From positions 1-7,345 of the forward strand of contig DFGW01000201.1 in the NCBI GenBank assembly GCA_002372465.1: DNA of 7,345 nucleotides, read 5' to 3'. The translations under genes and the position numbers were made by a program. The stretch comes from Butyrivibrio sp. UBA3740 (GTDB taxonomy: Bacteria > Bacillota > Clostridia > Lachnospirales > Lachnospiraceae). The notes under the pieces were generated by a model. The model saw only the letters and a program-made list of their open reading frames with translations. It was not told the origin of the DNA and did not search any database. Shown here piece by piece: positions 1 through 6,721 of this stretch. Within the stretch, counting starts at the first letter, position 1. The number at the start of each line of letters is the position of its first letter.

Positions 1-554
1 GATTTAAGATAAGGGATCTTTTCAATGATTCCCATGAAGGTGCCTCGGGCAGCAGATGAAACGCCGCTGCTGGGGCTCTTTGTAAAGCCTCTGACATGAA
101 GCAGGTAAACAAAAGAATCTTCGTAGGCAGTAAACTTCTGCTTATCCTCTCCCCAGTCAAAAACATGGCTTGAGGTCTTAAGATCAGCCTTATTGTCAAG
201 CTTGGCTCTTATCTCACTGTCAGGAACATCCTTACCGAATTTCTCAAGGCCGTAAAACTGCTTGGCGTAAGGATCGCAGAAAATTTCATCATCTGCATAG
301 TAGTTATAGGAATCATATTCGGCAATGTTATCAATACCCGAAATCCTTGCCGAGTAAATTCCACCTCTTTTAACGTCCTTAGGAAGTTCGATCTTTAAAG
401 GAGAAAGCTTTGACTTTACATCTGTAGAATACAATGTGATACCACAATGCTTGTTTTCTTTGAAAACGCTACGGACAATAAGACTTCTGTCATAGTCTAT
501 ATAGCATCCTAACGGATAAGGTTTTTCCTTGCAGATTCTGATCTTTTGCGTCAT
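1..554 (-). CDS. GH13 alpha-glucan debranching enzyme with CBM48 domain (isoamylase/GlgX/pullulanase group), N-terminal part only
   Basis: The ATG at 554-552 opens a frame of 184 codons that stays open to the left edge, so only the N-terminus is visible. It reads MTQKIRICKEKPYPLG and continues through a beta-rich stretch typical of a CBM48 domain, with the PLG signature near residue 14 and a DPYAKQF segment at 94-100 that resembles the DPYA motif of isoamylases. Residues 150-165 (LLHVRGFTKSPSSGV) and the following RGTFMGIIEKIPYLK match the first strand of the GH13 barrel, where debranching enzymes read Y/E-x-HVRGFT. Enzymes of this type hydrolyse alpha-1,6 branches in glycogen or starch. The catalytic Asp/Glu/Asp lie beyond the edge, so the exact subtype cannot be decided. 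No signal peptide is seen, which favours an intracellular glycogen enzyme. A short AGGTG ribosome binding site lies 4 nt before the start. Confidence 0.8.
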   Translation of the reverse strand, partial: MTQKIRICKEKPYPLGCYIDYDRSLIVRSVFKENKHCGITLYSTDVKSKLSPLKIELPKDVKRGGIYSARISGIDNIAEYDSYNYYADDEIFCDPYAKQFYGLEKFGKDVPDSEIRAKLDNKADLKTSSHVFDWGEDKQKFTAYEDSFVYLLHVRGFTKSPSSGVSSAARGTFMGIIEKIPYLK

Positions 555-594
555 TTTACACCTGTTTTCCCATCATTTTTTCATACGACACAAT

Positions 595-603
595 ATTCTA
601 CCA
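595..603 (-). promoter_or_regulatory. Extended -10 promoter for the debranching enzyme gene
   Basis: Read on the minus strand, the bases are TGGTAGAAT: a TGn extension followed by TAGAAT, 5 of 6 matches to TATAAT. No convincing -35 box lies 16-18 nt upstream, which is tolerated by extended -10 promoters. The predicted transcript start is about 35 nt before the ATG at 554. Confidence 0.5.
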
Positions 604-639
604 CATTTGGTCCTTATATGCACCAAAACTCTGAGTGTT

Positions 640-657
640 TATGCTATACTAAGCATA
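640..657 (+). promoter_or_regulatory. Extended -10 promoter of the DUF1292 gene lying inside a perfect inverted repeat
   Basis: The sequence TATGCTATACT has a TATGn extension before TATACT (645-650, 5 of 6 matches to TATAAT). No good -35 box is present. The same bases form a perfect inverted repeat, TATGCT, 6-nt spacer, AGCATA (640-657), centred on the -10 box and the predicted start region. It could be an operator, or a coincidence caused by the promoter consensus itself. Confidence 0.5.
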
Positions 658-694
658 TAAGTAATGATAAAATTTACTATTTGAGGAGGCCCAT

Positions 695-1054
695 ATGGAT
701 TTTTCCAAGATAGCTACCGATTGGAACACCAAGATACAAAACGGGGAGCAGACAACTGTTGACGTGGAGCTTGACGGAGGCAAGATTGTAACCTGTGCTC
801 TTATGATCGTCCTCACCGTTGATTCCAAGGACTATATCGTTCTTCTTCCTCTGGATGAGAACGGCCAGAACAACGACGGCAATGTCTGGTTCTATGAATT
901 TATACTTAATTCTCCTGATGGCGAGCCTGAACTTGGCAATATCGAGGATGATGACGTCTATGAGAAGGTCACAGAGGCCTTTGACCTGTATCTGGATGAT
1001 GCAGAATTTGATGAGCTTGTGGATCTTCCCGAGGATGAATCAGAGGATCTTTGA
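695..1054 (+). CDS. DUF1292 domain-containing small acidic protein
   Basis: This 119-residue protein starts at an ATG preceded by a strong GAGGAGG site (683-689, 5-nt spacing). It fits the DUF1292 family of small Firmicute proteins of unknown function. The family hallmarks are the hydrophobic YIVLLPLDENG segment (residues 47-57), an aromatic NVWFYEF strand (63-69), and [20 protein letters not shown] (77-96), followed by a very acidic tail (98-119). No membrane segment or signal peptide is seen, so it is probably cytosolic. In many Firmicutes DUF1292 genes sit near yrrL/yqgF and Fur-family genes; here it stands alone behind its own promoter and faces the helicase gene. The last 97 bp overlap the helicase 3' end on the other strand, and its GA-rich acidic codons shape the helicase tail. 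The family has no established biochemical role and none is proposed. Confidence 0.88.
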   Translation: MDFSKIATDWNTKIQNGEQTTVDVELDGGKIVTCALMIVLTVDSKDYIVLLPLDENGQNNDGNVWFYEFILNSPDGEPELGNIEDDDVYEKVTEAFDLYLDDAEFDELVDLPEDESEDL

Positions 1055-2916
1055 TCCTTTCCGTAATTTGCATCCCAAAGGTCTTTGATGGGCCGAAGGA
1101 ACCTGCATGGAAGTCTTGGACTTTCCTTATTTCCTGTTACATAACTCATTATGAGCGCCTGTTTTGCTCTGGTCATGGCCACATAGAGCATCCGGCGCTC
1201 TTCTTCTATCTGACAAATTTCAGTGGCATTTCTCGATGGTATGATGCCTTCATTCAGGTCAGGAAGCCAGACAATATCAAATTCCAGTCCCTTTGCTCCG
1301 TGCATGGTAAGGATATTTACCCGGTTTCCCGATACAGCCTTCTTTTTGTTCACGTTGCTACGGTCCGTCTCTCTTTCAAGGCGCATCTGCACATCCTTTA
1401 AAAAGAGCTTCATATCATCAAATCCGCAGGCATATTCAGAAAACTCATCAAGCTCAGACCTGCTTCCCGGGAAAAGCTCATCTATCCCTATGGTCTTTCT
1501 GATATACCTCACACATAGAGATGGTCGTAAATGTGCAATCATATCAATGCTTCTGAAGAACTCTTTGACCTTCTTTTGTCTCTCCCTGTTCCCCTTGTAA
1601 AAGTTAAGGACCTGCACCTCGTGGACCGTTTCTTTATCAGCACTTTCCCTGGAAATATATCTAATGGGCTTATTGACGATTTTGTAGAAATCGCTCCTTC
1701 TACGTCCGTTATAGGCAAAAGAAATATAGTCAAGGACAAGTCCCACCCCCTTATCCAGGATAAAGCTCTTTTTCCTGTCCTCTAGATTTGAAGGTATCTG
1801 ATATTCCTTTAGAACACCTGCAATCTGCATTGCTTCGGAGTTAGTCCTGCAAAGGATAGCGATTTTAGACAGATTTTCTCTGTGCTTATCAAGGAAAAGA
1901 GCTATTGCCTCTCCCTGGCGTTTTTTATCTGCATATCTTCTGGCAATCACAGAACCTTGTCCGTTCTTTTCTCCGGCTACAAGTTTCTTTTTATATCTGA
2001 CAGTGTTTTCATCTATGACCTTTATTGCACTTTCCAGTATTTCTTTTCCGCATCTATAGTTGGTGTTAAGGCCTATCTGTTTTGGCTTATACTCGGAAAA
2101 ATCTTCAGAGAACTTAAGCATGATCCCCGGGTCTGACCCGCGGAATCCATAAATTGACTGATCATCATCTCCAACTGCAAAGATATTTGGGTTTTCTCCG
2201 CCAAGAAGCCTTACCACCTTGTACTGCAAAGGATTTATGTCCTGATATTCATCGATTAAAATGTAGTCATATCTCTTTTGCCATTCAGACAGGATTCCCG
2301 GATTATTTGAAAGAAGGCGGAAGCATCTTTCGATCATGTCATCAAAATCTATCTTCCCGAATTCAGAAAGTGCTTTGTTATAACCATTAAAGATTTCTCC
2401 AAAGCAGTTCTTTATCAAAATGCTGTCCGTGCAATCCTGTGGTGTTAATGCCAGGTTCTTTATTCTTGAAATCTCTGCTAGTATGTCAGGAAGTTCCTGA
2501 AGGGAATCCTCATACTCATCCCGGGAAATAATGCCCTTTCCACGCAAAGAAGAAAGGATGTCCTTCACAACCTCATATTTAAATGTTTCATTAGCTATTT
2601 CAAATTTGGAATCTTTATTGAAGGAGCTGCTCCGTAAGATCTGATAGAAAACAGAATGAAATGTTCCAAAGGAAACTTCCGGATAAGAACTATCCGTGAT
2701 CTTCATAAATCGGTACTGCATCTCGATGGCTGATGCCCTGGTAAAGGTTATGACCAGTATTGAGGAAGGAGGAACCTTCCGTATCTCAATAAGGTTTCGC
2801 AGCCTTTCTACGATGACTGTTGTTTTGCCGCTTCCGGGTCCTGCCAGTACCATGGCAGGACCTTTATCATGCATGATTGCCTCAAGCTGCGCGGCATTGA
2901 AAGCTTTATTTTTCAA
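958..2916 (-). CDS. UvrD/Rep/PcrA-type superfamily 1A ATP-dependent DNA helicase
   Basis: A 652-residue 3'-5' DNA helicase of the UvrD family, with all SF1A motifs in order: Q-motif FNAAQLEAI (6-14), Walker A AGPGSGKT (25-32), motif Ia [11 protein letters not shown] (56-66), Walker B DEYQD (222-226), motif [15 protein letters not shown] (249-260), motif IV NYRCG (286-290), motif [13 protein letters not shown] (536-547) and motif [10 protein letters not shown] (578-585). It should be catalytically active. It is shorter than PcrA/UvrD (about 720-740 aa), like the short clostridial UvrD paralogues, so repair or replication-restart roles are inferred only. Start choice: the frame also has a TTG at 2925, but the AAGGAA site (2926-2931) touches it. 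The TTG at 2916 has 9-nt spacing and is preferred. It overlaps the gltX 3' end by 11 bp, suggesting translational coupling. Residues 621-652 are a Ser-rich tail (15 Ser of 32) encoded antisense to the DUF1292 gene. Confidence 0.93.
   Translation of the reverse strand: MKNKAFNAAQLEAIMHDKGPAMVLAGPGSGKTTVIVERLRNLIEIRKVPPSSILVITFTRASAIEMQYRFMKITDSSYPEVSFGTFHSVFYQILRSSSFNKDSKFEIANETFKYEVVKDILSSLRGKGIISRDEYEDSLQELPDILAEISRIKNLALTPQDCTDSILIKNCFGEIFNGYNKALSEFGKIDFDDMIERCFRLLSNNPGILSEWQKRYDYILIDEYQDINPLQYKVVRLLGGENPNIFAVGDDDQSIYGFRGSDPGIMLKFSEDFSEYKPKQIGLNTNYRCGKEILESAIKVIDENTVRYKKKLVAGEKNGQGSVIARRYADKKRQGEAIALFLDKHRENLSKIAILCRTNSEAMQIAGVLKEYQIPSNLEDRKKSFILDKGVGLVLDYISFAYNGRRRSDFYKIVNKPIRYISRESADKETVHEVQVLNFYKGNRERQKKVKEFFRSIDMIAHLRPSLCVRYIRKTIGIDELFPGSRSELDEFSEYACGFDDMKLFLKDVQMRLERETDRSNVNKKKAVSGNRVNILTMHGAKGLEFDIVWLPDLNEGIIPSRNATEICQIEEERRMLYVAMTRAKQALIMSYVTGNKESPRLPCRFLRPIKDLWDANYGKDQRSSDSSSGRSTSSSNSASSRYRSKASVTFS
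1042..1060 (+). other. Small hairpin at the DUF1292 stop codon (weak terminator candidate)
   Basis: AGGATC (1044-1049), loop TTT, GATCCT (1053-1058) is a perfect 6-bp stem that extends to 8 bp with one G-U pair; the TGA stop lies across the loop. Only a short T run (TTT, then CCG) follows on the plus strand and none on the minus strand, so it is a poor intrinsic terminator. It lies inside the helicase reading frame. No better terminator is visible at this convergent junction. Confidence 0.25.
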
Positions 2917-4387
2917 GTAACTCAATTCCTTTTTTGATTCTTGCTATAGTCTCTTCCTTACCAATGACCTCCATCAGCTCGGTTGCTCCGCAGGGAGTCA
3001 TCTCTTTTCCTGAAACAGCGATACGTACAGGCCAGAGAACATAACCGTTCTTGTACTCTTTCTCCTTGATGTAATCAGAAAGAAGTGCGTATAAAGAATC
3101 ATTTGTATAATCGTTATGGGTCTCAAGAAGCGGAAGGACCTCTTTAAGTACTGAAAGAGAAGTCTCCTCATTTGTCTTCATCTTCTTGTGGGCGTAGATT
3201 GCTGTATCGTAAGAAGGAAGCTCGTTAAAGAAATCAACCATTCCCTCGATGTCAGGGAAGATCTCAATTCTTGTCTTGACCATGTTTGCGATCTGGCGAA
3301 GCTTCTTCTCATCAGCCTTAAGTGCAGGTGCTGTGATAGCCTTTTCAAGGTAAGGACGAGCCATCTCAAAGAATTTCTCCTCATCCATGGCCTTAAGGTA
3401 TTCACCGTTCATCCACTTGAGCTTAGTGTAATCAAATACTGCAGGAGACTTATTGATTCTGTGATAATCAAACTTCTCAATAAGATCCTGAAGGCTCATG
3501 ATCTCTGAGTTATCCTCAGGAGACCAGCCAAGAAGGGCTACAAAGTTTACTACAGCCTCAGCTAAAAAGCCCTGCTCAATGAGATCCTCAAAGGATGAAT
3601 GTCCTGATCTCTTGGAGAGCTTATGGTGTTCCTCATCTGTGATCAAAGGACAATGGATGTACTTGGGAACTTCCCATCCGAAAGCATCATAAAGTCTGTT
3701 GTACTTAGGTGATGATGAGATGTACTCATTTCCACGAACAACATGTGTGATGCCCATAAGATGGTCATCCACTACGTTTGCAAAGTTATAGGTAGGATAT
3801 CCGTCTGACTTGATAAGGATCATGTCATCCAGCTCCTTGTTCTCAACGCTTACATCTCCGTAGAGCTCGTCGTGGAAAGTGGTTGTGCCCTCCGTGGGGT
3901 TATTCTGTCTGATAACAAAAGGCTTTCCTTCAGCAAGGTTCTTCTCTACCTCTTCCTTGGAAAGGTGAAGGCAGTGCTTATCATATACACTGATCTCTTT
4001 TACTTCGCCGTCAACCTCGATCTTCTGAACCAGAGTTTTAAGTCTCTCCTCATCGCAGAAGCAGTAATATGCTTCGCCTTTGTCCACAAGCTCTTTGGCA
4101 TACTGCATGTAGATGCCGGCCTTCTGTCTTTCACTCTGAACATAGGGACCAACAGGACCGCCAATGTCGGGACCTTCATCATGGATAAGTCCGGTCTCCT
4201 TAAGGGTTCTGTAGATGATATCAGTAGCACCCTCTACGTATCTCTCCTGGTCTGTATCCTCGATACGAAGGATATAATCTCCTCCATCATGCTTTGAAAT
4301 AAGGTAAGCGTATAAAGCTGTACGAAGGTTTCCGACATGCATACGTCCTGTAGGACTGGGTGCATATCTTGTGCGAATCTTAGTCAT
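2906..4387 (-). CDS. gltX: Glutamate--tRNA ligase (GluRS)
   Basis: A 493-residue class I aminoacyl-tRNA synthetase that attaches glutamate to tRNA(Glu) in the cytosol. Visible signatures are [19 protein letters not shown] at 7-25, holding the HIGH-like MHVGN (16-20); IEDTDQERY (42-50); [12 protein letters not shown] (216-227) in the catalytic core; and the KMSKS-like KLSKR (256-260). Residues C109-x-C111 and Y135-xxx-C139 reproduce the CxC...YxxxC zinc site known from E. coli GluRS. The C-terminal half is helical, as expected of the anticodon-binding domain. Length is normal for the family (about 465-500). The ATG at 4387-4385 has an AGAGGAA site (4394-4400) 6 nt upstream. It lies 29 bp after dut and overlaps the helicase start, consistent with one operon. 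Firmicute GluRS is often non-discriminating, also charging tRNA(Gln) for GatCAB; the sequence alone does not settle this. Confidence 0.96.
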   Translation of the reverse strand: MTKIRTRYAPSPTGRMHVGNLRTALYAYLISKHDGGDYILRIEDTDQERYVEGATDIIYRTLKETGLIHDEGPDIGGPVGPYVQSERQKAGIYMQYAKELVDKGEAYYCFCDEERLKTLVQKIEVDGEVKEISVYDKHCLHLSKEEVEKNLAEGKPFVIRQNNPTEGTTTFHDELYGDVSVENKELDDMILIKSDGYPTYNFANVVDDHLMGITHVVRGNEYISSSPKYNRLYDAFGWEVPKYIHCPLITDEEHHKLSKRSGHSSFEDLIEQGFLAEAVVNFVALLGWSPEDNSEIMSLQDLIEKFDYHRINKSPAVFDYTKLKWMNGEYLKAMDEEKFFEMARPYLEKAITAPALKADEKKLRQIANMVKTRIEIFPDIEGMVDFFNELPSYDTAIYAHKKMKTNEETSLSVLKEVLPLLETHNDYTNDSLYALLSDYIKEKEYKNGYVLWPVRIAVSGKEMTPCGATELMEVIGKEETIARIKKGIELLEK

Positions 4388-4416
4388 TTTAAATTCCTCT
4401 TTTACAAATTTTTCTT

Positions 4417-4854
4417 TTATCTGGTTCCTGTGGAACCAAAACCGCCTCTGTCAGCACCATCAAGATGGTCACATTCCTCGAAAAGAATTGTTGGCTGATT
4501 CTCCATTATCCGAAACTGAGCAATGCGGTCATTAAAACTAATATGTGTATCTCTCATGGCAAGGACCGGAACAAACCACTGGTCGTTGTCTCCACGATAG
4601 GAATGATCGATAACTCCCATGTGGTTGACCTGTATGATACCGAAGTTCTTAAAGGTTGAGCTTCTGGGTACAACATGGGCTTCATAGCCCTCAGGTATTT
4701 CCATGGCAACACCCAGGGGAATCAGGTGGAAATCACCCTTTTTAAGATCAACATCTTCAGCACTTCTAAGGTCTATCCAGTCGGACTTCCCATCAATGTA
4801 CTCCAGCTTTTCAAGCTTGTCGTTAAAATATTTGATCCTGATCTTTTTCTCCAA
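4417..4854 (-). CDS. dut: dUTP diphosphatase (dUTPase), TTG start
   Basis: A trimeric-type dUTPase of 145 residues that hydrolyses dUTP to dUMP and pyrophosphate, limiting uracil in DNA and feeding thymidylate synthesis. The five motifs are present (numbered from the TTG): [11 protein letters not shown] (25-34), II PRSSTF (63-68), [13 protein letters not shown] (80-89) with catalytic Asp83, IV DRIAQF (109-114), and V RGGFGSTG (136-143) with the Phe that stacks on uracil. Start choice: an ATG at 4890 in the same frame gives 157 residues, but it lacks a ribosome binding site and coincides with a promoter -10 box. A strong GGAGGAGGG lies 8 nt or less before the TTG at 4854-4852, and the protein from there has the usual family length and begins right before the first beta strand (KKIRIKYF). 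It is followed after 29 bp by gltX. Confidence 0.92.
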   Translation of the reverse strand: MEKKIRIKYFNDKLEKLEYIDGKSDWIDLRSAEDVDLKKGDFHLIPLGVAMEIPEGYEAHVVPRSSTFKNFGIIQVNHMGVIDHSYRGDNDQWFVPVLAMRDTHISFNDRIAQFRIMENQPTILFEECDHLDGADRGGFGSTGTR

Positions 4855-4860
4855 AGTATT

Positions 4861-4871
4861 ACCCTCCTCCA
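4861..4871 (-). promoter_or_regulatory. dut: Ribosome binding site that fixes the TTG start of dut
   Basis: The minus strand reads TGGAGGAGGGT here, close to a full match to the anti-Shine-Dalgarno sequence and placed about 7-8 nt before the TTG at 4854. Under the longer reading these bases would merely be codons for Met-Glu-Glu-Gly. Confidence 0.7.
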
Positions 4872-4885
4872 TTTGCAGCCTTTCA

Positions 4886-4913
4886 ATCATATCATAATTT
4901 CAGAAAAGTTCAA
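4886..4913 (-). promoter_or_regulatory. Promoter for dut-gltX-helicase
   Basis: On the minus strand, TTGAAC (4913-4908) is followed by a 16-nt spacer and TATGAT (4891-4886, 5 of 6 matches) with a TGA extension (4894-4892). The -35 box overlaps the stop codon of the upstream ATPase gene. The predicted start near 4880 gives a short leader of about 26 nt containing the ribosome binding site, and leaves the ATG at 4890 outside the transcript. Confidence 0.6.
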
Positions 4914-6601
4914 ATTTTACTAAGCAGTTCTCCGGTGAGTGCATTTTCAAGTTGCTTATCCTTGGAAGCATCAAAGATGTCGAAATGTCTTTGGCCTTTT
5001 GTGTTCAAAAACTGTATAAGGCAGGATAAGCAAGCAGCCACAATAGAGAACCCAATGTTGAAATCAAAACCAAAGGGCTTTATTAAAATCCCACCGGCAA
5101 GAAGACAAAATACAATGGTATAAATAGTGCACCAGGAAAGGTTTTGCCTGATATTGCCAAGGTTAGCCCTGGAAAGCCTTATGGCTCCTGCAAGGTCTTT
5201 TAAGCTGTTCTTTAAAAGAACTACGTTTTCAATTTCCCTGGAAAGCTCAAGGCCGGCACCAATTGAAACACCCATATCGGCTGCGTTAAGAAGTTCCATA
5301 TCCTTTACAGCGTTTCCTGCCATGGTAACCTTACCAAATTGGCGCAGCTTTTTTACTATGGTTTCCCTCTCAGAAGGAAGGATCTCCGAAGCTACCTCAT
5401 CTACTCCTGCCTGATCTGAAAGAGCCATTGCCGTACGAACATTGTCACCGGTAAGCATGACAACATGAACGCCCATTGCCTTCATTTGGCCGATTGCTTT
5501 GGCAGATTCTTCCTTGACACTGTCTGCTATGGCAATTATTCCAAGAAGCTTATTGTCCTTGGTAAAACAAAGGGGAGTCTTTCCCTGATTGGCCAGGGCA
5601 ACAGCTTTTTCCCTGACTTCCGGAAGGAAATGTACTATTGAAGAGACATACTTAAGGGATGCTCCTACCACTTCGTGTCCACGGTATTTGCCCTTCATGC
5701 CATGGCCGGGAAGGACCTCATAATCAGTGATGTCCTCATCCTCTTCGTCCAGGTCCTCTATATAATTGTTTACATCTCCCACATAGTCTACTACAGCTTT
5801 TGCCAGAGGGTGATTGCCCTTTCTCTCCAAAAGCCCTGCGATCTTGAGAAGTTCATTCTCCGAGTTGTTGATAAGTGAATATCCGCTTCTGGTGATGGAA
5901 TCGGGAGTAAACACGTCCAAAACCACAGGCTCTCCCTTAGTTACAGTTCCCGTCTTATTAAGTACCAGGATCTGTGTCTTACCTAAATTTTCAAGGGACT
6001 TTGCATCCTTAAATAAAATCCCGTTATTGGCACCTGTTATCCCAGCTGATCTTAAGACCGTCCCGGTACTGTAATTAAGGATAATTAAGCATGGAATGCT
6101 GACTATAAGAACGCAAACAGCTTTAGTTATGCAAAAGGAAATGGAATGGCCAAGATAAAACCAAATCGCAAAGGAAATAATTGCAATGGCAATAGCCAAT
6201 GCAGTAAGTATTTGGGATACCTTAAGGACATGCTCCTGAATTGGAGCTCTGGTTAAAAGAAATTCAGATAACAGATCAACAATCTTCCTTAAGGTGGTTT
6301 CACTGCCAACCCTGGAAGCCTTGCATTTCAAATATCCTGAGGTATTAATACTGGCGCCAATGACACCTGAACCAATACGCTTATCCACCGGAGTTTGCTC
6401 CCCTGTTACCGGAGATTCATCAACAGTGCTGTTTCCCTCAATTACAAAGCCATCAACAGGAATTGTCGCCCCGGGGCGGACCACAAAAATATCGCCAACT
6501 TTGATATCCCCGGTTGGCACTTCCCGTTCCTTATCATATCTGTCAATGATAATTGCTGTCTCGGGAGCTTTTTTCACTTGGCTTTCAATATATTTATCCA
6601 T
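4910..6601 (-). CDS. Truncated, catalytically degenerate P1B-type (heavy-metal) P-type ATPase; probable pseudo-pump
   Basis: This 563-residue frame aligns with CopA-like ATPases only from the actuator domain onward. Typical members have 700-800 residues with N-terminal metal-binding domains and four more helices, all absent. Retained: DESPVTGE (61-68) of the A domain; helices near 129-150, 154-177, 491-507 and 514-533; the N-domain His-Pro pair H264-P265 and PGHGMKG (298-304); and TGDN (384-387). Altered: the phosphorylated Asp is Asn215 (NKTGT instead of DKTGT), GDGxND reads GNAVKD (429-434), and the CPC metal motif reads IPC (169-171). The usual YN in the penultimate helix is YT (494-495), and the MxxSS of the last helix is not kept. 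It cannot run a normal Post-Albers cycle. An in-frame TAA at 6613-6611 blocks any longer N-terminus. There is no clear ribosome binding site. An intact frame with normal composition argues against a fresh pseudogene; a regulatory or scaffold role is speculation. Confidence 0.85.
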   Translation of the reverse strand: MDKYIESQVKKAPETAIIIDRYDKEREVPTGDIKVGDIFVVRPGATIPVDGFVIEGNSTVDESPVTGEQTPVDKRIGSGVIGASINTSGYLKCKASRVGSETTLRKIVDLLSEFLLTRAPIQEHVLKVSQILTALAIAIAIISFAIWFYLGHSISFCITKAVCVLIVSIPCLIILNYSTGTVLRSAGITGANNGILFKDAKSLENLGKTQILVLNKTGTVTKGEPVVLDVFTPDSITRSGYSLINNSENELLKIAGLLERKGNHPLAKAVVDYVGDVNNYIEDLDEEDEDITDYEVLPGHGMKGKYRGHEVVGASLKYVSSIVHFLPEVREKAVALANQGKTPLCFTKDNKLLGIIAIADSVKEESAKAIGQMKAMGVHVVMLTGDNVRTAMALSDQAGVDEVASEILPSERETIVKKLRQFGKVTMAGNAVKDMELLNAADMGVSIGAGLELSREIENVVLLKNSLKDLAGAIRLSRANLGNIRQNLSWCTIYTIVFCLLAGGILIKPFGFDFNIGFSIVAACLSCLIQFLNTKGQRHFDIFDASKDKQLENALTGELLSKI

Positions 6602-6607
6602 AACTAT

Positions 6608-6638
6608 ATCTTAGCATGATTTGATAGAAACATGACAA
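6608..6638 (-). promoter_or_regulatory. Promoter of the pseudo-ATPase gene with predicted start on the ATG
   Basis: On the minus strand, TTGTCA (6638-6633, 5 of 6 to TTGACA), a 19-nt spacer, then TGC-TAAGAT (6616-6608), an extended -10 with 4 of 6 hexamer matches. Counting the hexamer as -12 to -7 places +1 at 6601, the A of the ATG. The spacer is longer than ideal. Confidence 0.4.
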
Positions 6639-6650
6639 AAAATAGTTATT

Positions 6651-6681
6651 TTCAAATTTGCAATTAATGCTACTATATAAT
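6651..6681 (+). promoter_or_regulatory. Promoter of the transaldolase gene
   Basis: TATAAT at 6676-6681 is a perfect -10 hexamer; the best -35 candidate is TTCAAA (6651-6656, 4 of 6, 19-nt spacer). An overlapping alternative is the extended -10 TGC-TACTAT (6668-6676). Either predicts a leader of about 35-40 nt containing the ribosome binding site AAAGGAG (6707-6713), 8 nt before the ATG. Confidence 0.5.
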
Positions 6682-6721
6682 CTGGTAATAATATTAAACA
6701 CTTATAAAAGGAGCAGATGAA

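Noticed and set aside
555..694. Riboswitch or small RNA in the left divergent intergenic region
   Set aside because: Apart from the two promoters and the short inverted repeat, I see no conserved riboswitch core, terminator or stable long hairpin in these 140 bp.
819..1088. 89-codon plus-strand frame overlapping the DUF1292 gene
   Set aside because: It is a frame-shifted reading of the DUF1292 codons with Met/Arg-rich nonsense composition. The DUF1292 frame has the ribosome binding site and family match.
3872..4297. 141-codon plus-strand open frame inside gltX
   Set aside because: It is entirely antisense to GluRS motifs and has no family resemblance; it is a shadow frame.
5957..5959. Sequencing error as the cause of the Asp-to-Asn change
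   Set aside because: A single base error could explain one codon, but at least three independent signature motifs are altered and the frame remains intact.
4910..6601. Calling the ATPase a functional copper or zinc exporter
   Set aside because: The phosphorylation Asp, the GDGxND motif, the CPC motif and half the membrane helices are missing, so transport activity is not credible.
6602..6721. Remnant of the missing ATPase N-terminus in the right intergenic region
   Set aside because: The 120 bp are AT-rich with stops in the ATPase frame, and show no transmembrane or metal-binding coding remnant; the transaldolase gene follows at once.
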